From: Microbispora siamensis
GTDB lineage: Bacteria > Actinomycetota > Actinomycetes > Streptosporangiales > Streptosporangiaceae
Assembly (NCBI RefSeq): GCF_016863095.1
Contig: NZ_BOOF01000058.1
Span: 1-58,432 of the forward strand
Direction of reading: 5' to 3'
Length of the DNA: 58,432 bases
Made by a program: the position numbers and the translations under genes. Below, one piece after another: positions 41,960-50,449 of this stretch (positions are counted from its first letter, which is position 1; the number at the start of each line of letters is the position of its first letter). Under the pieces are notes generated by a model. The model was given only the letters and a program-made list of their open reading frames with translations, was not told the DNA's origin and did not search any database.

Positions 41960-43356
41960 CACGCGGGCGACTGCGTCTTTCGTCGGGGGCCGGCTGGCGT
42001 TCGTGGTCGGGCACGGTCCGCTGCGCTCCCCGCCACCACACGGCGCCGACGAGCGAGGAACAGATCGCCGACCTGGTGCGGGCGGCGGTCGGACACGGGC
42101 TGGGCATCCGGCCGGTCGGCACCGGGCACTCGTTCAACTCCCTGGCGACGACCGACGGGCTGCTGCTCGACCTGCGCCGGTATGCGGGCATCGTCGAGAT
42201 CGACCCCGAGGCGATGTGCGTCACCGTGCGGGCGGGCACGCGAATCGGCGACCTGGCCGCGAGCCTGCATCGCGCCGGGCTGGCCCTGCCCAACATCGGC
42301 ACGCTGGCCGACCAGACCGTGGCCGGGGCCATCTCCACCGGCAACCACGGCACCGGCCTGCTCCACCCACCGCTCTCGGGAGAGGTGCTGCGGCTGCGGT
42401 TGGTCACGGCGGACGGGCGCACGCTCGCTCTCGACCGCGACAGCGACCCTGAACTCTTCCGCTGCGCGCGCACCGGTCTCGGCGCCCTGGGCGTGGTGTC
42501 GACGGTGACCCTGCGCTGCGTGCCGGCCTTCAACCTGCGCGTGCGGGAGCGCGCCATGGCGTTCGAGGAACTGGTGGAGGACTTCGGGCGGCTCGTCGCC
42601 GACGCCGACCGCCCCTCGTTCACCTGGCGTCCCTGGCAGGACACCGTGACGGCGCGCGAACTCAGCGTCACCCACGAGCCGCCGACCCCTGGGGCGTACG
42701 GCAACCGGTACGCCGCCACCATGCAGGAGATCCGATGCGGCCTCGTCGGCCAGGCGGGCCGGGTCTTCCCCTCCGCCGTTCCCGGGCTGACCCGGTGGCT
42801 CGACGGCAGGCCGGGGGCGCCCAGGCCGTTCGTCGACGCCGCGCATCGGGTGCTCACCTTTCCCCAGCCGGTGCGGTTCATCGCCCTCGAACACGCCCTG
42901 CCGCTGGAGCACGTGCCGGCCGCGCTGCGGGAGCTGCGCGGGGTCCTGCGCCGGGGCGGGTTCTACTCGCCCTATTCGCTGCTGGTGCGGGTCGGCGCCG
43001 GCGACGACGCCCCGCTCAGCCCCGCGTACGGCCGCAGGACGGGGTACGTCAATCTCACCGTCCCCCGTACGGCCGGGCAGCTGGAACTCCTGCGTACCAC
43101 CGAGTATGTGCTGCGCGAGCTGGACGCCCGCCCGCACTGGGGCAAGGCCCACACCGCCACCGCCGAACTGCTCGCGCCCCGCTATCCGGAGTGGGACCTG
43201 TTCCAGCGGATCCGGCAGCAGGTCGACCCGGCCGGGGTGTTCACCAACGACCACGTCGCCCGGGTGCTCGGCCCCGTCCGCGCCACGGCGGCCTCGTCCG
43301 CCCGGCTTCCCGGGGAGCAGGCGGGCTCGCGGACCAGGGGAGAGGCCTCGTGGTGA
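41956..43356 (+). CDS. FAD-linked aldonolactone/alditol oxidase-like protein
   Basis: This 466-aa VAO-type flavoenzyme has a PCMH FAD-binding domain (IRPVGTGHSFNSLATTDG, PNIGTLADQTVAGAISTGNHG, GLGALGVVSTVTLRC). An ALO C-terminal domain ends with the characteristic HWGKAH near residue 396. Relatives oxidise L-gulono-, D-arabinono- or other sugar lactones or polyols at C1 using oxygen. It overlaps both neighbours (4 and 7 bp). Its presence supports an oxidised sugar intermediate in the pathway. Confidence 0.9.
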   Translation: MTRGRLRLSSGAGWRSWSGTVRCAPRHHTAPTSEEQIADLVRAAVGHGLGIRPVGTGHSFNSLATTDGLLLDLRRYAGIVEIDPEAMCVTVRAGTRIGDLAASLHRAGLALPNIGTLADQTVAGAISTGNHGTGLLHPPLSGEVLRLRLVTADGRTLALDRDSDPELFRCARTGLGALGVVSTVTLRCVPAFNLRVRERAMAFEELVEDFGRLVADADRPSFTWRPWQDTVTARELSVTHEPPTPGAYGNRYAATMQEIRCGLVGQAGRVFPSAVPGLTRWLDGRPGAPRPFVDAAHRVLTFPQPVRFIALEHALPLEHVPAALRELRGVLRRGGFYSPYSLLVRVGAGDDAPLSPAYGRRTGYVNLTVPRTAGQLELLRTTEYVLRELDARPHWGKAHTATAELLAPRYPEWDLFQRIRQQVDPAGVFTNDHVARVLGPVRATAASSARLPGEQAGSRTRGEASW

Positions 43357-44039
43357 CGGGACCGCGTGCCGTCCTGTTCGACTTCGACGGTCTCATCTGC
43401 GACACCGAGCACGCCGCGTTCACCTCCTGGCGGGATCTGTACGCCTCCTTCGGGCTGGAGTTCCCGCCGGAGGTGTGGAGCCGGTTGATGGGCAGGCCCG
43501 ACGGCGAGAGGACCGGCCTGGCGGATCTGGCCCGCCGCCTGGGCCGTCCGGTGAGCCGCGCCGTCCGCGAGGACCGGCGCCGGCGCAAACGGGAACTGTG
43601 CGACCGGGAGCCGCTGCGGCCGGGGGTCGCGGCCGTGCTCGACGAGGCGGCCCGCCTGGGCCTGGCCACCGCCGTGGTGTCGAGTTCGGCGCGCACCTGG
43701 GTCGAGCACCACCTCGGCCGGCTCGGGATCGAGACCCGGTTCACCGAACTGGTCACGGGGGAGCAGGTCGACCGGCACAAGCCGGCTCCGGACCTCTACG
43801 TGCTGGCCCTGCGGCGGCTCGGGCTGTCCGCGGCGGAGGCCCTCGCCTTCGAGGACTCCGCCACCGGGGTCCGGGCGGCCCGGGCCGCCGGCGTGCGCTG
43901 CGTCGGCGTGCCGAACGCGGCCGGCTGCGCCGGCGACCTGACCCTGGCCGGCGCGGACACGGTGGTCCCCGACCTCACCAAGCTCGACCTGGGCCTGCTC
44001 GGAACCGGAGCGGGCCTCGAGAGGAAGGCGGCGTCATGA
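43350..44039 (+). CDS. HAD-family phosphatase
   Basis: This 229-aa HAD hydrolase of subfamily IA has motif I VLFDFDGLICDTE (nucleophile Asp), motif II TAVVSSSARTW, motif III KPAPDLYVLAL and motif IV AFEDSATGVRAA. Two GTG codons (43350, 43353) are possible starts, with GGGGAGAGG upstream. Its role is likely to dephosphorylate a sugar-acid phosphate made by the NeuB-like synthase, as a phosphatase does in the Neu5Ac-9-phosphate and KDO routes. That role is inference. Confidence 0.9.
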   Translation: MVTGPRAVLFDFDGLICDTEHAAFTSWRDLYASFGLEFPPEVWSRLMGRPDGERTGLADLARRLGRPVSRAVREDRRRRKRELCDREPLRPGVAAVLDEAARLGLATAVVSSSARTWVEHHLGRLGIETRFTELVTGEQVDRHKPAPDLYVLALRRLGLSAAEALAFEDSATGVRAARAAGVRCVGVPNAAGCAGDLTLAGADTVVPDLTKLDLGLLGTGAGLERKAAS

Positions 44040-45037
44040 GCGTCGAGGCGGCACGGCAGCATCGCGATCCCCGCTCCTCCGCTCCCCTGGGCGATCCGGA
44101 GTTCGGCAATCCCGAGTGGATCTGGCGGAACGGCTCGCTGATCCCGTGGGCCGACGCCCGCGTACACGTGAACGCGGTCGGCCACGCCTCCGTCTCGGCC
44201 GTGTTCGAGGGCGTCAAGGCATACCTGTCGGCCGACGGCACCCGGCTCCTGGCCTTCCGGCTGGACGACCATCTCGACCGCCTCGCGCGGTCGGCGAGGA
44301 TCTGCCGGCTCGACCTGCCGTACACGCGGGAGCGGCTCCGGGCGGCCGTGCTCGATCTGTTGCGCATCAACGGCTATGCGGAGGACGTCTACATCCGGCC
44401 GTGGGTCTTCCCGTCCGGGGTGATCCGCGAGCAGATGGTCCCGGCGGGCACCAGGTGCGACGTGGTGGTCGACACCTGGCCGTTCCGCAGCGGGCTGTCC
44501 GGCGGCGACTCCTGCCGGGCCACGGTGAGCTCGTGGATCCGGGTCGGGGACGCCTCCGCGCCGCCCAGGGCCAAGGCGTTCTCGAACTACCACAACGGCC
44601 GGCTGGCCCTCATCGAGGCGCGGGAGAACGGATACGACTGGCCGATCATGCTGAACGAGCGGTTCAAGGTGAGTGAGGGTCCGGCGGCCTGCGTCGCGAT
44701 CGTCCGCGACGGCACGATCATCACCCCGTCGCTCACCAGCGGGCTGCTGGAGAGCATCACCAGGGACACCGTGCTGGCCCTCGCCGCGGGCATGGGCATC
44801 CCGGTGCAGGAGCGCGAGGTGGACCGGAGCGAGCTGTATCTCGCCGACGAGATCTTCTTCATGGGCACGGCCTGGGAGATCCTCCCGGTCACCAGCGTCG
44901 ACCGCCTGAGCGTCGGCGCCGGCCGGGTCGGCCCGATCGCCTCCCTGCTGCGGACGGAGTACGACCGGCTGGTCAGAGGACGGGCGGATCACCACGGGGA
45001 ATGGCTCACCGAACTGCCGCTGCCGGGTGGAGAGTGA
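44036..45037 (+). CDS. Class IV PLP aminotransferase (BCAT-like)
   Basis: This 333-aa enzyme of the branched-chain aminotransferase fold has VSAVFEGVKAYLSADGTRLL, FRLDDHLDRLARSARICRL and YIRPWVFPSGVIRE. The PLP lysine is in PPRAKAFSNYHNGRLALIEA. PSLTSGLLESITRDTVLALA and MGTAWEILPVTSVD follow. It overlaps the HAD gene by 4 bp (ATGA). It would install an amino group on a 2-keto acid, giving an amine or alpha-amino acid suitable for the ATP-grasp ligases. Confidence 0.9.
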   Translation: MSVEAARQHRDPRSSAPLGDPEFGNPEWIWRNGSLIPWADARVHVNAVGHASVSAVFEGVKAYLSADGTRLLAFRLDDHLDRLARSARICRLDLPYTRERLRAAVLDLLRINGYAEDVYIRPWVFPSGVIREQMVPAGTRCDVVVDTWPFRSGLSGGDSCRATVSSWIRVGDASAPPRAKAFSNYHNGRLALIEARENGYDWPIMLNERFKVSEGPAACVAIVRDGTIITPSLTSGLLESITRDTVLALAAGMGIPVQEREVDRSELYLADEIFFMGTAWEILPVTSVDRLSVGAGRVGPIASLLRTEYDRLVRGRADHHGEWLTELPLPGGE

Positions 45038-45055
45038 CGAGGAGACGGCACAGCG

Positions 45056-46039
45056 ATGCGGGCGATCGTCATGCGGGCCGCCGGAGGCCCGGAGGTCCTG
45101 CGCCTGGAGACGGTACGCGATCCCGATCCCGGTCCCGGCGAGGCGCTCGTCGAGGTGACCGCGGCCGGCGTGAACTTCATCGACGTCTACCAGCGGTCGG
45201 GCCGGTATGCGACGCCGCTGCCGCACACGCCCGGCATGGAGGGCGCCGGCGTGGTGAGGCGGGTCGGCGCCGGGGTCACCGGGGTCCGCGCGGGCGACCG
45301 CGTCGCCTGGGTGAACGTCCCGGGCGCCTACGCCGAACTGGCCGTGATCCCGGCCGACCGGCTGGTCCCGGTCCCGCCCGGCGTCCCGGCGCGGACCGCG
45401 GCCGCCGTACTGCTCCAGGGCATGACCGCGCACTACCTCCTCCACGACACCTATCGGGTGCGGCCGGGCGACACGGTGCTGGTTCACGCGGCCGCGGGCG
45501 GCATGGGCCTGCTGCTCGTCCGGTGGGCCACGCTGCTCGGCGCCCGGGTGATCGGCACGGTCTCCACGCAGCGGAAGGAGGAGATCGCGCGTTCGGCCGG
45601 CGCGGCGGAGATCATTCGCTACGATCGCTGCGAGGTAGCCGCCCGTGTGCGCGACCTGACCCGCGGCCGGGGGGTCGCGGCCGTGTACGACGGGGTGGGC
45701 GCACCGACGTTCGAGGCGAGCCTTGCCGCGTTGCGTCCCCGGGGGGTGCTGGCCCTGTTCGGCCAGTCGGGCGGTCCGGTCCCTCCGGTGGATCCGCAGC
45801 GGCTCAACGCCGCGGGCTCGGTGTTCCTCACGCGGCCCAACCTGGAACATCACATCGCCCATCGAAGCGAACTGCTCGCCCGCGCGGCCGCCGTCTTCGA
45901 CAGAGTGGTCGCAGGAGATCTGGAGGTGCGCGTCACTTCCGTCCGGCCATTGGCCGAGGCGGCGCAGGCCCACGCCGACCTGGAGGAGCGTCGCTCGACG
46001 GGCAAGCTCCTGCTGACCACGGAGGAAGGAAGGTACTGA
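45056..46039 (+). CDS. Quinone oxidoreductase-like MDR protein
   Basis: This 327-aa zinc-free medium-chain dehydrogenase/reductase has GVNFIDVYQRSGRYATPLPH, PGMEGAGVVRRVGAG, the AAAGGMGLLLVRWATLLGAR NADPH fold and a C-terminal RSTGKLLLTT. Members reduce quinones or alpha,beta-unsaturated carbonyls. It lies 18 bp after the aminotransferase. A double-bond reduction in the product is a reasonable guess. Confidence 0.9.
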   Translation: MRAIVMRAAGGPEVLRLETVRDPDPGPGEALVEVTAAGVNFIDVYQRSGRYATPLPHTPGMEGAGVVRRVGAGVTGVRAGDRVAWVNVPGAYAELAVIPADRLVPVPPGVPARTAAAVLLQGMTAHYLLHDTYRVRPGDTVLVHAAAGGMGLLLVRWATLLGARVIGTVSTQRKEEIARSAGAAEIIRYDRCEVAARVRDLTRGRGVAAVYDGVGAPTFEASLAALRPRGVLALFGQSGGPVPPVDPQRLNAAGSVFLTRPNLEHHIAHRSELLARAAAVFDRVVAGDLEVRVTSVRPLAEAAQAHADLEERRSTGKLLLTTEEGRY

Positions 46040-46041
46040 CA

Positions 46042-46878
46042 GTGGAGACCACGATCACCATCGGGGGCGATCTTCGCGTCGGCCGTCTCGGCTTCGGGGC
46101 GATGCGCATCACCGGGCCCGACGTGTGGGGCCCGCCCGACGACGTCCCCGCCGCGCTCGCGCTCGTGCGGCGCGCGGTGGAGCTCGGCATCACCTTCATC
46201 GACACGGCCGACTCGTACGGCCCGGGGACCAGCGAGGAGCTCCTCGCGGAGGCGCTGCACCCCTATCCGGAGGGCCTCGTCATCGCGACGAAGTCGGGCC
46301 AGAGCCGCCCGTCGCGGAAGGAGTGGCTGCCGCTGGGCCGCCCGGAGTACCTCCGCCAGCAGGTCGAGCTGAGCCTTCGCCGGCTCCGCATGGACTGCCT
46401 GGAGCTGTTCCAGCTGCACCGCATCGACCCCAAGGTGCCCTTCGACGACCAGATCGGCGCCATGAAGCAGCTTCAGGACGAGGGGAAGATCCGGCACTTC
46501 GGGCTCTCCCAGGTGTCGGTGGCGGAGATCGAGGCCGCGCGCAAGCAAATCGAGGTCGTCAGCGTGCAGAACCTCTACAACCTCACCGAGCGCGGCGACG
46601 ACCCGGTCATCGACTACTGCGAGCGGGAGGGCATCGCCTTCATTCCGTGGCTGCCCATCGCCAGAGGCGCGCACGCCTCCGCCGCCGGTCCGCTCGCCGA
46701 GGTCGCCGCGGAGCTGGGCGCCACCCCGGCGCAGGTGTCCCTGGCGTGGCTGCTGCACCGGTCCCCGGTCGTGCTGCCGATCCCCGGGACCAGCTCGATC
46801 GAGCATCTGGAGGAGAACACGGCGGCCGCCGGGCTCAGGCTGACCGACGAGCAGTTCAAGCGGCTCTCGGGCCTGTGA
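46042..46878 (+). CDS. Aldo/keto reductase
   Basis: This 278-aa AKR barrel has the catalytic Asp and Tyr in FIDTADSYGPGTSE, Lys in IATKSG, a His-containing LELFQLHRIDPKV, and a C-terminal cofactor region VVLPIPGTSSIEHLEENTAA. I chose GTG 46042 because GGAAGG precedes it and it lies 2 bp after the MDR stop. It is the last gene of the continuous plus-strand run and reduces a carbonyl with NADPH. Confidence 0.92.
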   Translation: METTITIGGDLRVGRLGFGAMRITGPDVWGPPDDVPAALALVRRAVELGITFIDTADSYGPGTSEELLAEALHPYPEGLVIATKSGQSRPSRKEWLPLGRPEYLRQQVELSLRRLRMDCLELFQLHRIDPKVPFDDQIGAMKQLQDEGKIRHFGLSQVSVAEIEAARKQIEVVSVQNLYNLTERGDDPVIDYCEREGIAFIPWLPIARGAHASAAGPLAEVAAELGATPAQVSLAWLLHRSPVVLPIPGTSSIEHLEENTAAAGLRLTDEQFKRLSGL

Positions 46879-47195
46879 CCACGGGTTCCCGGGCGGCGCG
46901 GGAAACGGGCCCGGACACCGGGTTCCCGGCCTCGCGCCGCCGCCGGGCGGGCAGGAATCTATCTCGCGCAGGCGTCGAATTACCTGTGCGCCAATAAATC
47001 TTCACGCTTGTTCCGGTGGGCCTTCTTTTCTTGCGCCGATTTTCGGCCGGAAGCGTAGCCGATATGCCCGGACAGTCCTCCGGGTCCGCGGGTGTCCCGT
47101 GGCGGGAGCGACCGGTGTTTATCGATCGCAGGCGCGGGGACGGTCGTCGTCGTAATTGCCCATTCCGGGCAAATCGACGGATCCAGGAGGCTGAC
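46879..47195 (+). promoter_or_regulatory. 317-bp leader before the short peptide ORF
   Basis: No gene is seen. The stretch 46968-47035 is unusually AT-rich for this genome (AATTACCTGTGCGCCAATAA, TTCTTTTCTTGCG) and is a likely promoter region. A small inverted repeat TTGCCC-ATTCC-GGGCAA (47156-47172) precedes the ribosome site. A separate transcript for the peptide is therefore plausible. Confidence 0.4.
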
Positions 47196-47291
47196 ATGAC
47201 TGGATACCTGCCGTATCGCGATTCCACTCCCGCCGCCCGTATCGGGGGCGTACGCGGCTGGCAGGCGGACATTCTCCGCGGCGAGTCGTAG
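47196..47291 (+). CDS. 31-aa peptide ORF, candidate ribosomal precursor peptide
   Basis: This short ORF has a perfect AGGAGG at 47185-47190 and a 5-nt spacing to ATG, the best ribosome site in the cluster. The peptide starts MTGYLPYRDSTP and ends VRGWQADILRGES. A GG pair lies at residues 17-18 and prolines at 6 and 12. It has no cysteine, so no lanthionine or thioether chemistry. A strong hairpin and a prolyl-oligopeptidase-family gene follow. The combination resembles precursor-hairpin-enzyme units of RiPPs, and two ATP-grasp ligases are in the cluster. Alternatives are a regulatory leader peptide or a chance ORF. Confidence 0.5.
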   Translation: MTGYLPYRDSTPAARIGGVRGWQADILRGES

Positions 47292-47300
47292 CTGAGTGAA

Positions 47301-47337
47301 TCGAGGTACTGCGGCGCGTAAGGCCGCAGTGCCTCGA
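47301..47337 (+). terminator. Hairpin between peptide ORF and peptidase gene
   Basis: TCGAGGTACTGCGGC and GCCGCAGTGCCTCGA pair over 15 bp (one G-U) around a 7-nt loop, followed by a weak CTTTC. It could be a partial terminator that sets a high peptide-to-peptidase ratio, or an mRNA stabiliser for the short ORF. Confidence 0.75.
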
Positions 47338-47372
47338 CCTTTCACCGGCGGGCGACGTATCGGGGGACGTCC

Positions 47373-49502
47373 ATGGCGCGATTGTTCTACCCCGCCGCAC
47401 GGCGCGGCGACGTGGTGGAGGTCCTGTTCGGAAATCCCGTGCCCGATCCCTATCGCTGGCTGGAAGACGGCGACGACCCGCGTGTGCGGGACTGGGCCGC
47501 GGCCCAGGATCGTCTCTTCCGGGCGTGCCGCGACCAATGGCGGGAGAGGGAGGCCTGGGCGTCTCTGATCGACCAGATGTCGTCCTTCGGCGTGTCGGAG
47601 CCTCCGATGGTGCGCGGCCCGGTCATGTTCCTCACCGAGCAGCACCGCGGGGACGAACAGCGGCGCCTGCTCGTCGTCGACGCCGAGGGCGACAGGCGGG
47701 TGCTGGTCGATCCGATGAAGATCGATCCGTCCGGCCACACCGGGCTGTACGCCTGGTGGCCGTCGCGCGAGGGCGAACGCGTGGCCGTCCAGATGGAGGT
47801 CGCCGAGCAGCCCGGCAGCGACATCGTGGTGCTGGACGTGCGCACCGGCGAGGTGGTGGACGGGCCGTTGCCGCGCACCCGCAACACCTCGCTCGCCTGG
47901 CTGCCGGGAGGGGACGCGTTCTACTACGTCAGCCGAGTTCCTGACGAGGAACTGGCGCCGGACGACATGCGCCTGCACCGGCGGGTGCGGCTGCACCGGA
48001 TCGGTACGCCCTGGCAGGCCGACACGGTGGTGTTCGGCGGCGAGGAGACCCCCGACCACTATTACGGGCTCACGGTCAGCGCCGACGGCCGTCATCTGGC
48101 GATCACCGCGACGGCCGGCCCCGCCCCGCGAAACGACGTGTACGTGGCCGAACTCGTCGATCCACAAGCCCCGCGTTTCGTCAGGATCGTGGACGCGGAC
48201 GCCGTCCGCGCGCGGGTCCTCCCACGCTTCCTCGCCGACGGCCGCCTGCTGCTGGTCACCGACCACCAGGCGCCGTGCGGTCGCATCTGTGTGGCGGACC
48301 GGCACGACACCGACCCGGCGGCCTGGCGCACGCTGGTGGCCGAGGATCCGCGGGCTCCCCTGGACGAGTGCGTGGTCCTGGACGGCCCGGCGCTCGCGCG
48401 GCCCCTCCTGCTGGTGGCGCGTGCCCGCCACGGCACCTCCGTCCTGACGCTGCACGACCTGGCCAGTGGCCGGCCGCTCGCCGATGTGCCCCTTCCCGGC
48501 GCGGGCGTCGTGTCGTCCCTGCGCGCGAGCGTCCCTCACGGGCATCAGGTGTGGTTCGGCTACTGCGACGCGGCCACGCCCCCGGCCGTCTATCGGTACG
48601 ACGTCGTACGGGGGAGGACGGAACGGGAAACCGGCGCCGTGACAGCCGGGCACACCCCGAAGATCCGCAGCCGCCGCGTTCGCTACCGCGCCGGTGACGG
48701 CACCGAGATAGCGCTGTTCCTGTTCACCGCAGAAGAGGCGGACCATCGGGGCCCGCGCCCCACCCTGCTGTACGGCTACGGCAGCTTCGGCATGCCGATG
48801 CGCCCGTGGTTCTTCCCCCTGGCGGCCGCATGGGTCGGCGCCGGAGGCACCTACGCGGTCGCCTGCGTACGCGGAGGCGGCGAAGAGGGTCAGCACTGGC
48901 ACGACGCCGGCCGCGGGCCGCACAAACACCGCGCGGTCGGCGACTTCAACGACGCCGCGGCCTGGCTCATCGCCACCGGCCGGACCACCCGCGACCAGCT
49001 GGCGATATACGGCCAATCGGCCGGTGGCCTACTGGTCACCGCCGCCGCCATGCGGCGACCGGACCTGTACGCCGCGGTCATCGCCGAAGGTCCGCTGTGT
49101 GACATGGTGCGGTACGAGCAGTTCGGCCTGGGGTGCACGTGGACCGACGAATTCGGCAGCGCGTCCCGGCCCGAGCAACTCCAGTGGCTCCTGGCGTACT
49201 CCCCCTACCACAACGTCACGCCCGGGACCCCCTACCCGGCCTTCCTCTTCACCGGCGCGGTGACCGACCTGCAGACCGGAGAGGCCCATGTCACCAAGAT
49301 GTGCGCGGCCCTTCAGCACGCGACCGGCAGCGACCGGCCGATCCTCATGCGCAGGGAACCCGACACCGCCCACGCCGCCTCGCCCGCGAGCAAGGAACGC
49401 ACCCTGACCGCTGACATCCTGGCCTTCGCCGGCGAACACACCGGCCTGTCACCGAGGAAGACGGCCACGCCTCTTCCCGAGACCGCCCCGGAACCGCTCT
49501 GA
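47373..49502 (+). CDS. Prolyl oligopeptidase family (S9A) serine peptidase
   Basis: This 709-aa cytosolic peptidase has an N-terminal segment DPYRWLEDGDDPRVRDWAAA typical of S9A, a beta-propeller (about 70-420), and an alpha/beta-hydrolase domain. The triad is Ser549 in YGQSAGGLLV (the family usually has GGSNGG), Asp632 in VTDLQTGE and His668 in DTAHAA. The flanking residues deviate from canonical POP (DDRV and GAGHG motifs are altered), so specificity may differ. POP-type enzymes cut after proline in short peptides, and some (such as FlaP) remove RiPP leaders. Its position after the short ORF suggests a processing role, which is inference. Confidence 0.9.
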   Translation: MARLFYPAARRGDVVEVLFGNPVPDPYRWLEDGDDPRVRDWAAAQDRLFRACRDQWREREAWASLIDQMSSFGVSEPPMVRGPVMFLTEQHRGDEQRRLLVVDAEGDRRVLVDPMKIDPSGHTGLYAWWPSREGERVAVQMEVAEQPGSDIVVLDVRTGEVVDGPLPRTRNTSLAWLPGGDAFYYVSRVPDEELAPDDMRLHRRVRLHRIGTPWQADTVVFGGEETPDHYYGLTVSADGRHLAITATAGPAPRNDVYVAELVDPQAPRFVRIVDADAVRARVLPRFLADGRLLLVTDHQAPCGRICVADRHDTDPAAWRTLVAEDPRAPLDECVVLDGPALARPLLLVARARHGTSVLTLHDLASGRPLADVPLPGAGVVSSLRASVPHGHQVWFGYCDAATPPAVYRYDVVRGRTERETGAVTAGHTPKIRSRRVRYRAGDGTEIALFLFTAEEADHRGPRPTLLYGYGSFGMPMRPWFFPLAAAWVGAGGTYAVACVRGGGEEGQHWHDAGRGPHKHRAVGDFNDAAAWLIATGRTTRDQLAIYGQSAGGLLVTAAAMRRPDLYAAVIAEGPLCDMVRYEQFGLGCTWTDEFGSASRPEQLQWLLAYSPYHNVTPGTPYPAFLFTGAVTDLQTGEAHVTKMCAALQHATGSDRPILMRREPDTAHAASPASKERTLTADILAFAGEHTGLSPRKTATPLPETAPEPL

Positions 49503-49543
49503 ATGCCGGCGTGCCACAGGCGGGATCCTGACAAGATCACAAC

Positions 49544-50428
49544 ATGCTGCGATTGGTCATGACATTGCTGGCCGCGGTGCCGCTCCTCGGCGGCGGTCGC
49601 CTTCTGACCGGACCGCGCACATTCGAAGAGCACGCCGCACAGGCCGTGGAGACCTGGCGGACCAGCGGTGCCGCGGAGATCTGGCGCGACGGCTTCGTCC
49701 CTGTCGGCGACCTGACCGTGATGCCGCCGGAGGTGCGCGAGCAGATCGAGCATGACGAGGAATACGGCTGGGTCGTGGCCGGCCCGCTCCCCGCCTCGCC
49801 GGGCGCTGGGCAGGTCCGCTGGGACGACGGGTCCGCGATGCGGGTCCCCGTGATCGGGCCGGCAGAGGCGCTGCAGGCGGTGTCTCCCTGGCCAGAAGAG
49901 TGGATCTGGCCTGACCGGCACACGTACCCCGACGGGGAGGCGTACAAGCTGACCGGTGCGGAGTTCACCACGATACGGCTGGAGACCGTTCGCGGCATGG
50001 CGACCGTGCCCGCGTGGCGGCTGCACTTCTCCAACCTGCCCGGCCCGATCGACCGCGTCGCGGCCGATCAGGAGGCGCTCGACACCGTGAAACGCGCCGT
50101 CGGCAGGCACGACCCAGGCGACGAGCAGATCATGGACGTCGAGGCGCGCGGCGAACGCCGGCTGCTGGTGAGGTACGAGTACGGGACCTGCAACGGTGAG
50201 CTGCTCGATGTCGTCCTACGGGTCAGCGAGCAGCCGGACGTGGTGGTCCTGGGGCTCGACGTCCCCTTCCAGGGCGACGGCCCGTGCGCGGGCACCGGCA
50301 TGGGCGGCCAGGGCGTCGTCGGGCTCGACAGGCCGCTGGGCGATCGTGTGGTGCTGGACGCGATGAGCGGGCTTCCCGTCCTGTGTCTTCGCCGTGCGCC
50401 GGACGCGTGCGGTTCCAGGAACACGTGA
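49544..50428 (+). CDS. Secreted or membrane-anchored hypothetical protein
   Basis: This 294-aa protein has an N-terminal hydrophobic signal (MLRLVMTLLAAVPLLGGGRL), then an exported domain with alternating strands. It has WPEEWIWPDRHTYPDGEAYK and several cysteines (CNGELL, GPCAGTG, VLCLRRAPDACG) that may form disulfides. No catalytic motif is recognised. It starts 41 bp after the peptidase gene on the same strand, so read-through is possible. I see no reason to include it in the biosynthetic cluster. Confidence 0.7.
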   Translation: MLRLVMTLLAAVPLLGGGRLLTGPRTFEEHAAQAVETWRTSGAAEIWRDGFVPVGDLTVMPPEVREQIEHDEEYGWVVAGPLPASPGAGQVRWDDGSAMRVPVIGPAEALQAVSPWPEEWIWPDRHTYPDGEAYKLTGAEFTTIRLETVRGMATVPAWRLHFSNLPGPIDRVAADQEALDTVKRAVGRHDPGDEQIMDVEARGERRLLVRYEYGTCNGELLDVVLRVSEQPDVVVLGLDVPFQGDGPCAGTGMGGQGVVGLDRPLGDRVVLDAMSGLPVLCLRRAPDACGSRNT

Positions 50429-50449
50429 CATCACCCGCGACCCGCCGGT

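Noticed and set aside
47196..47291. Lanthipeptide, sactipeptide or lasso precursor
   Set aside because: The 31-aa peptide has no Cys, and no LanM/LanB, radical SAM or lasso B/C genes lie nearby. Only a looser RiPP-like hypothesis remains.
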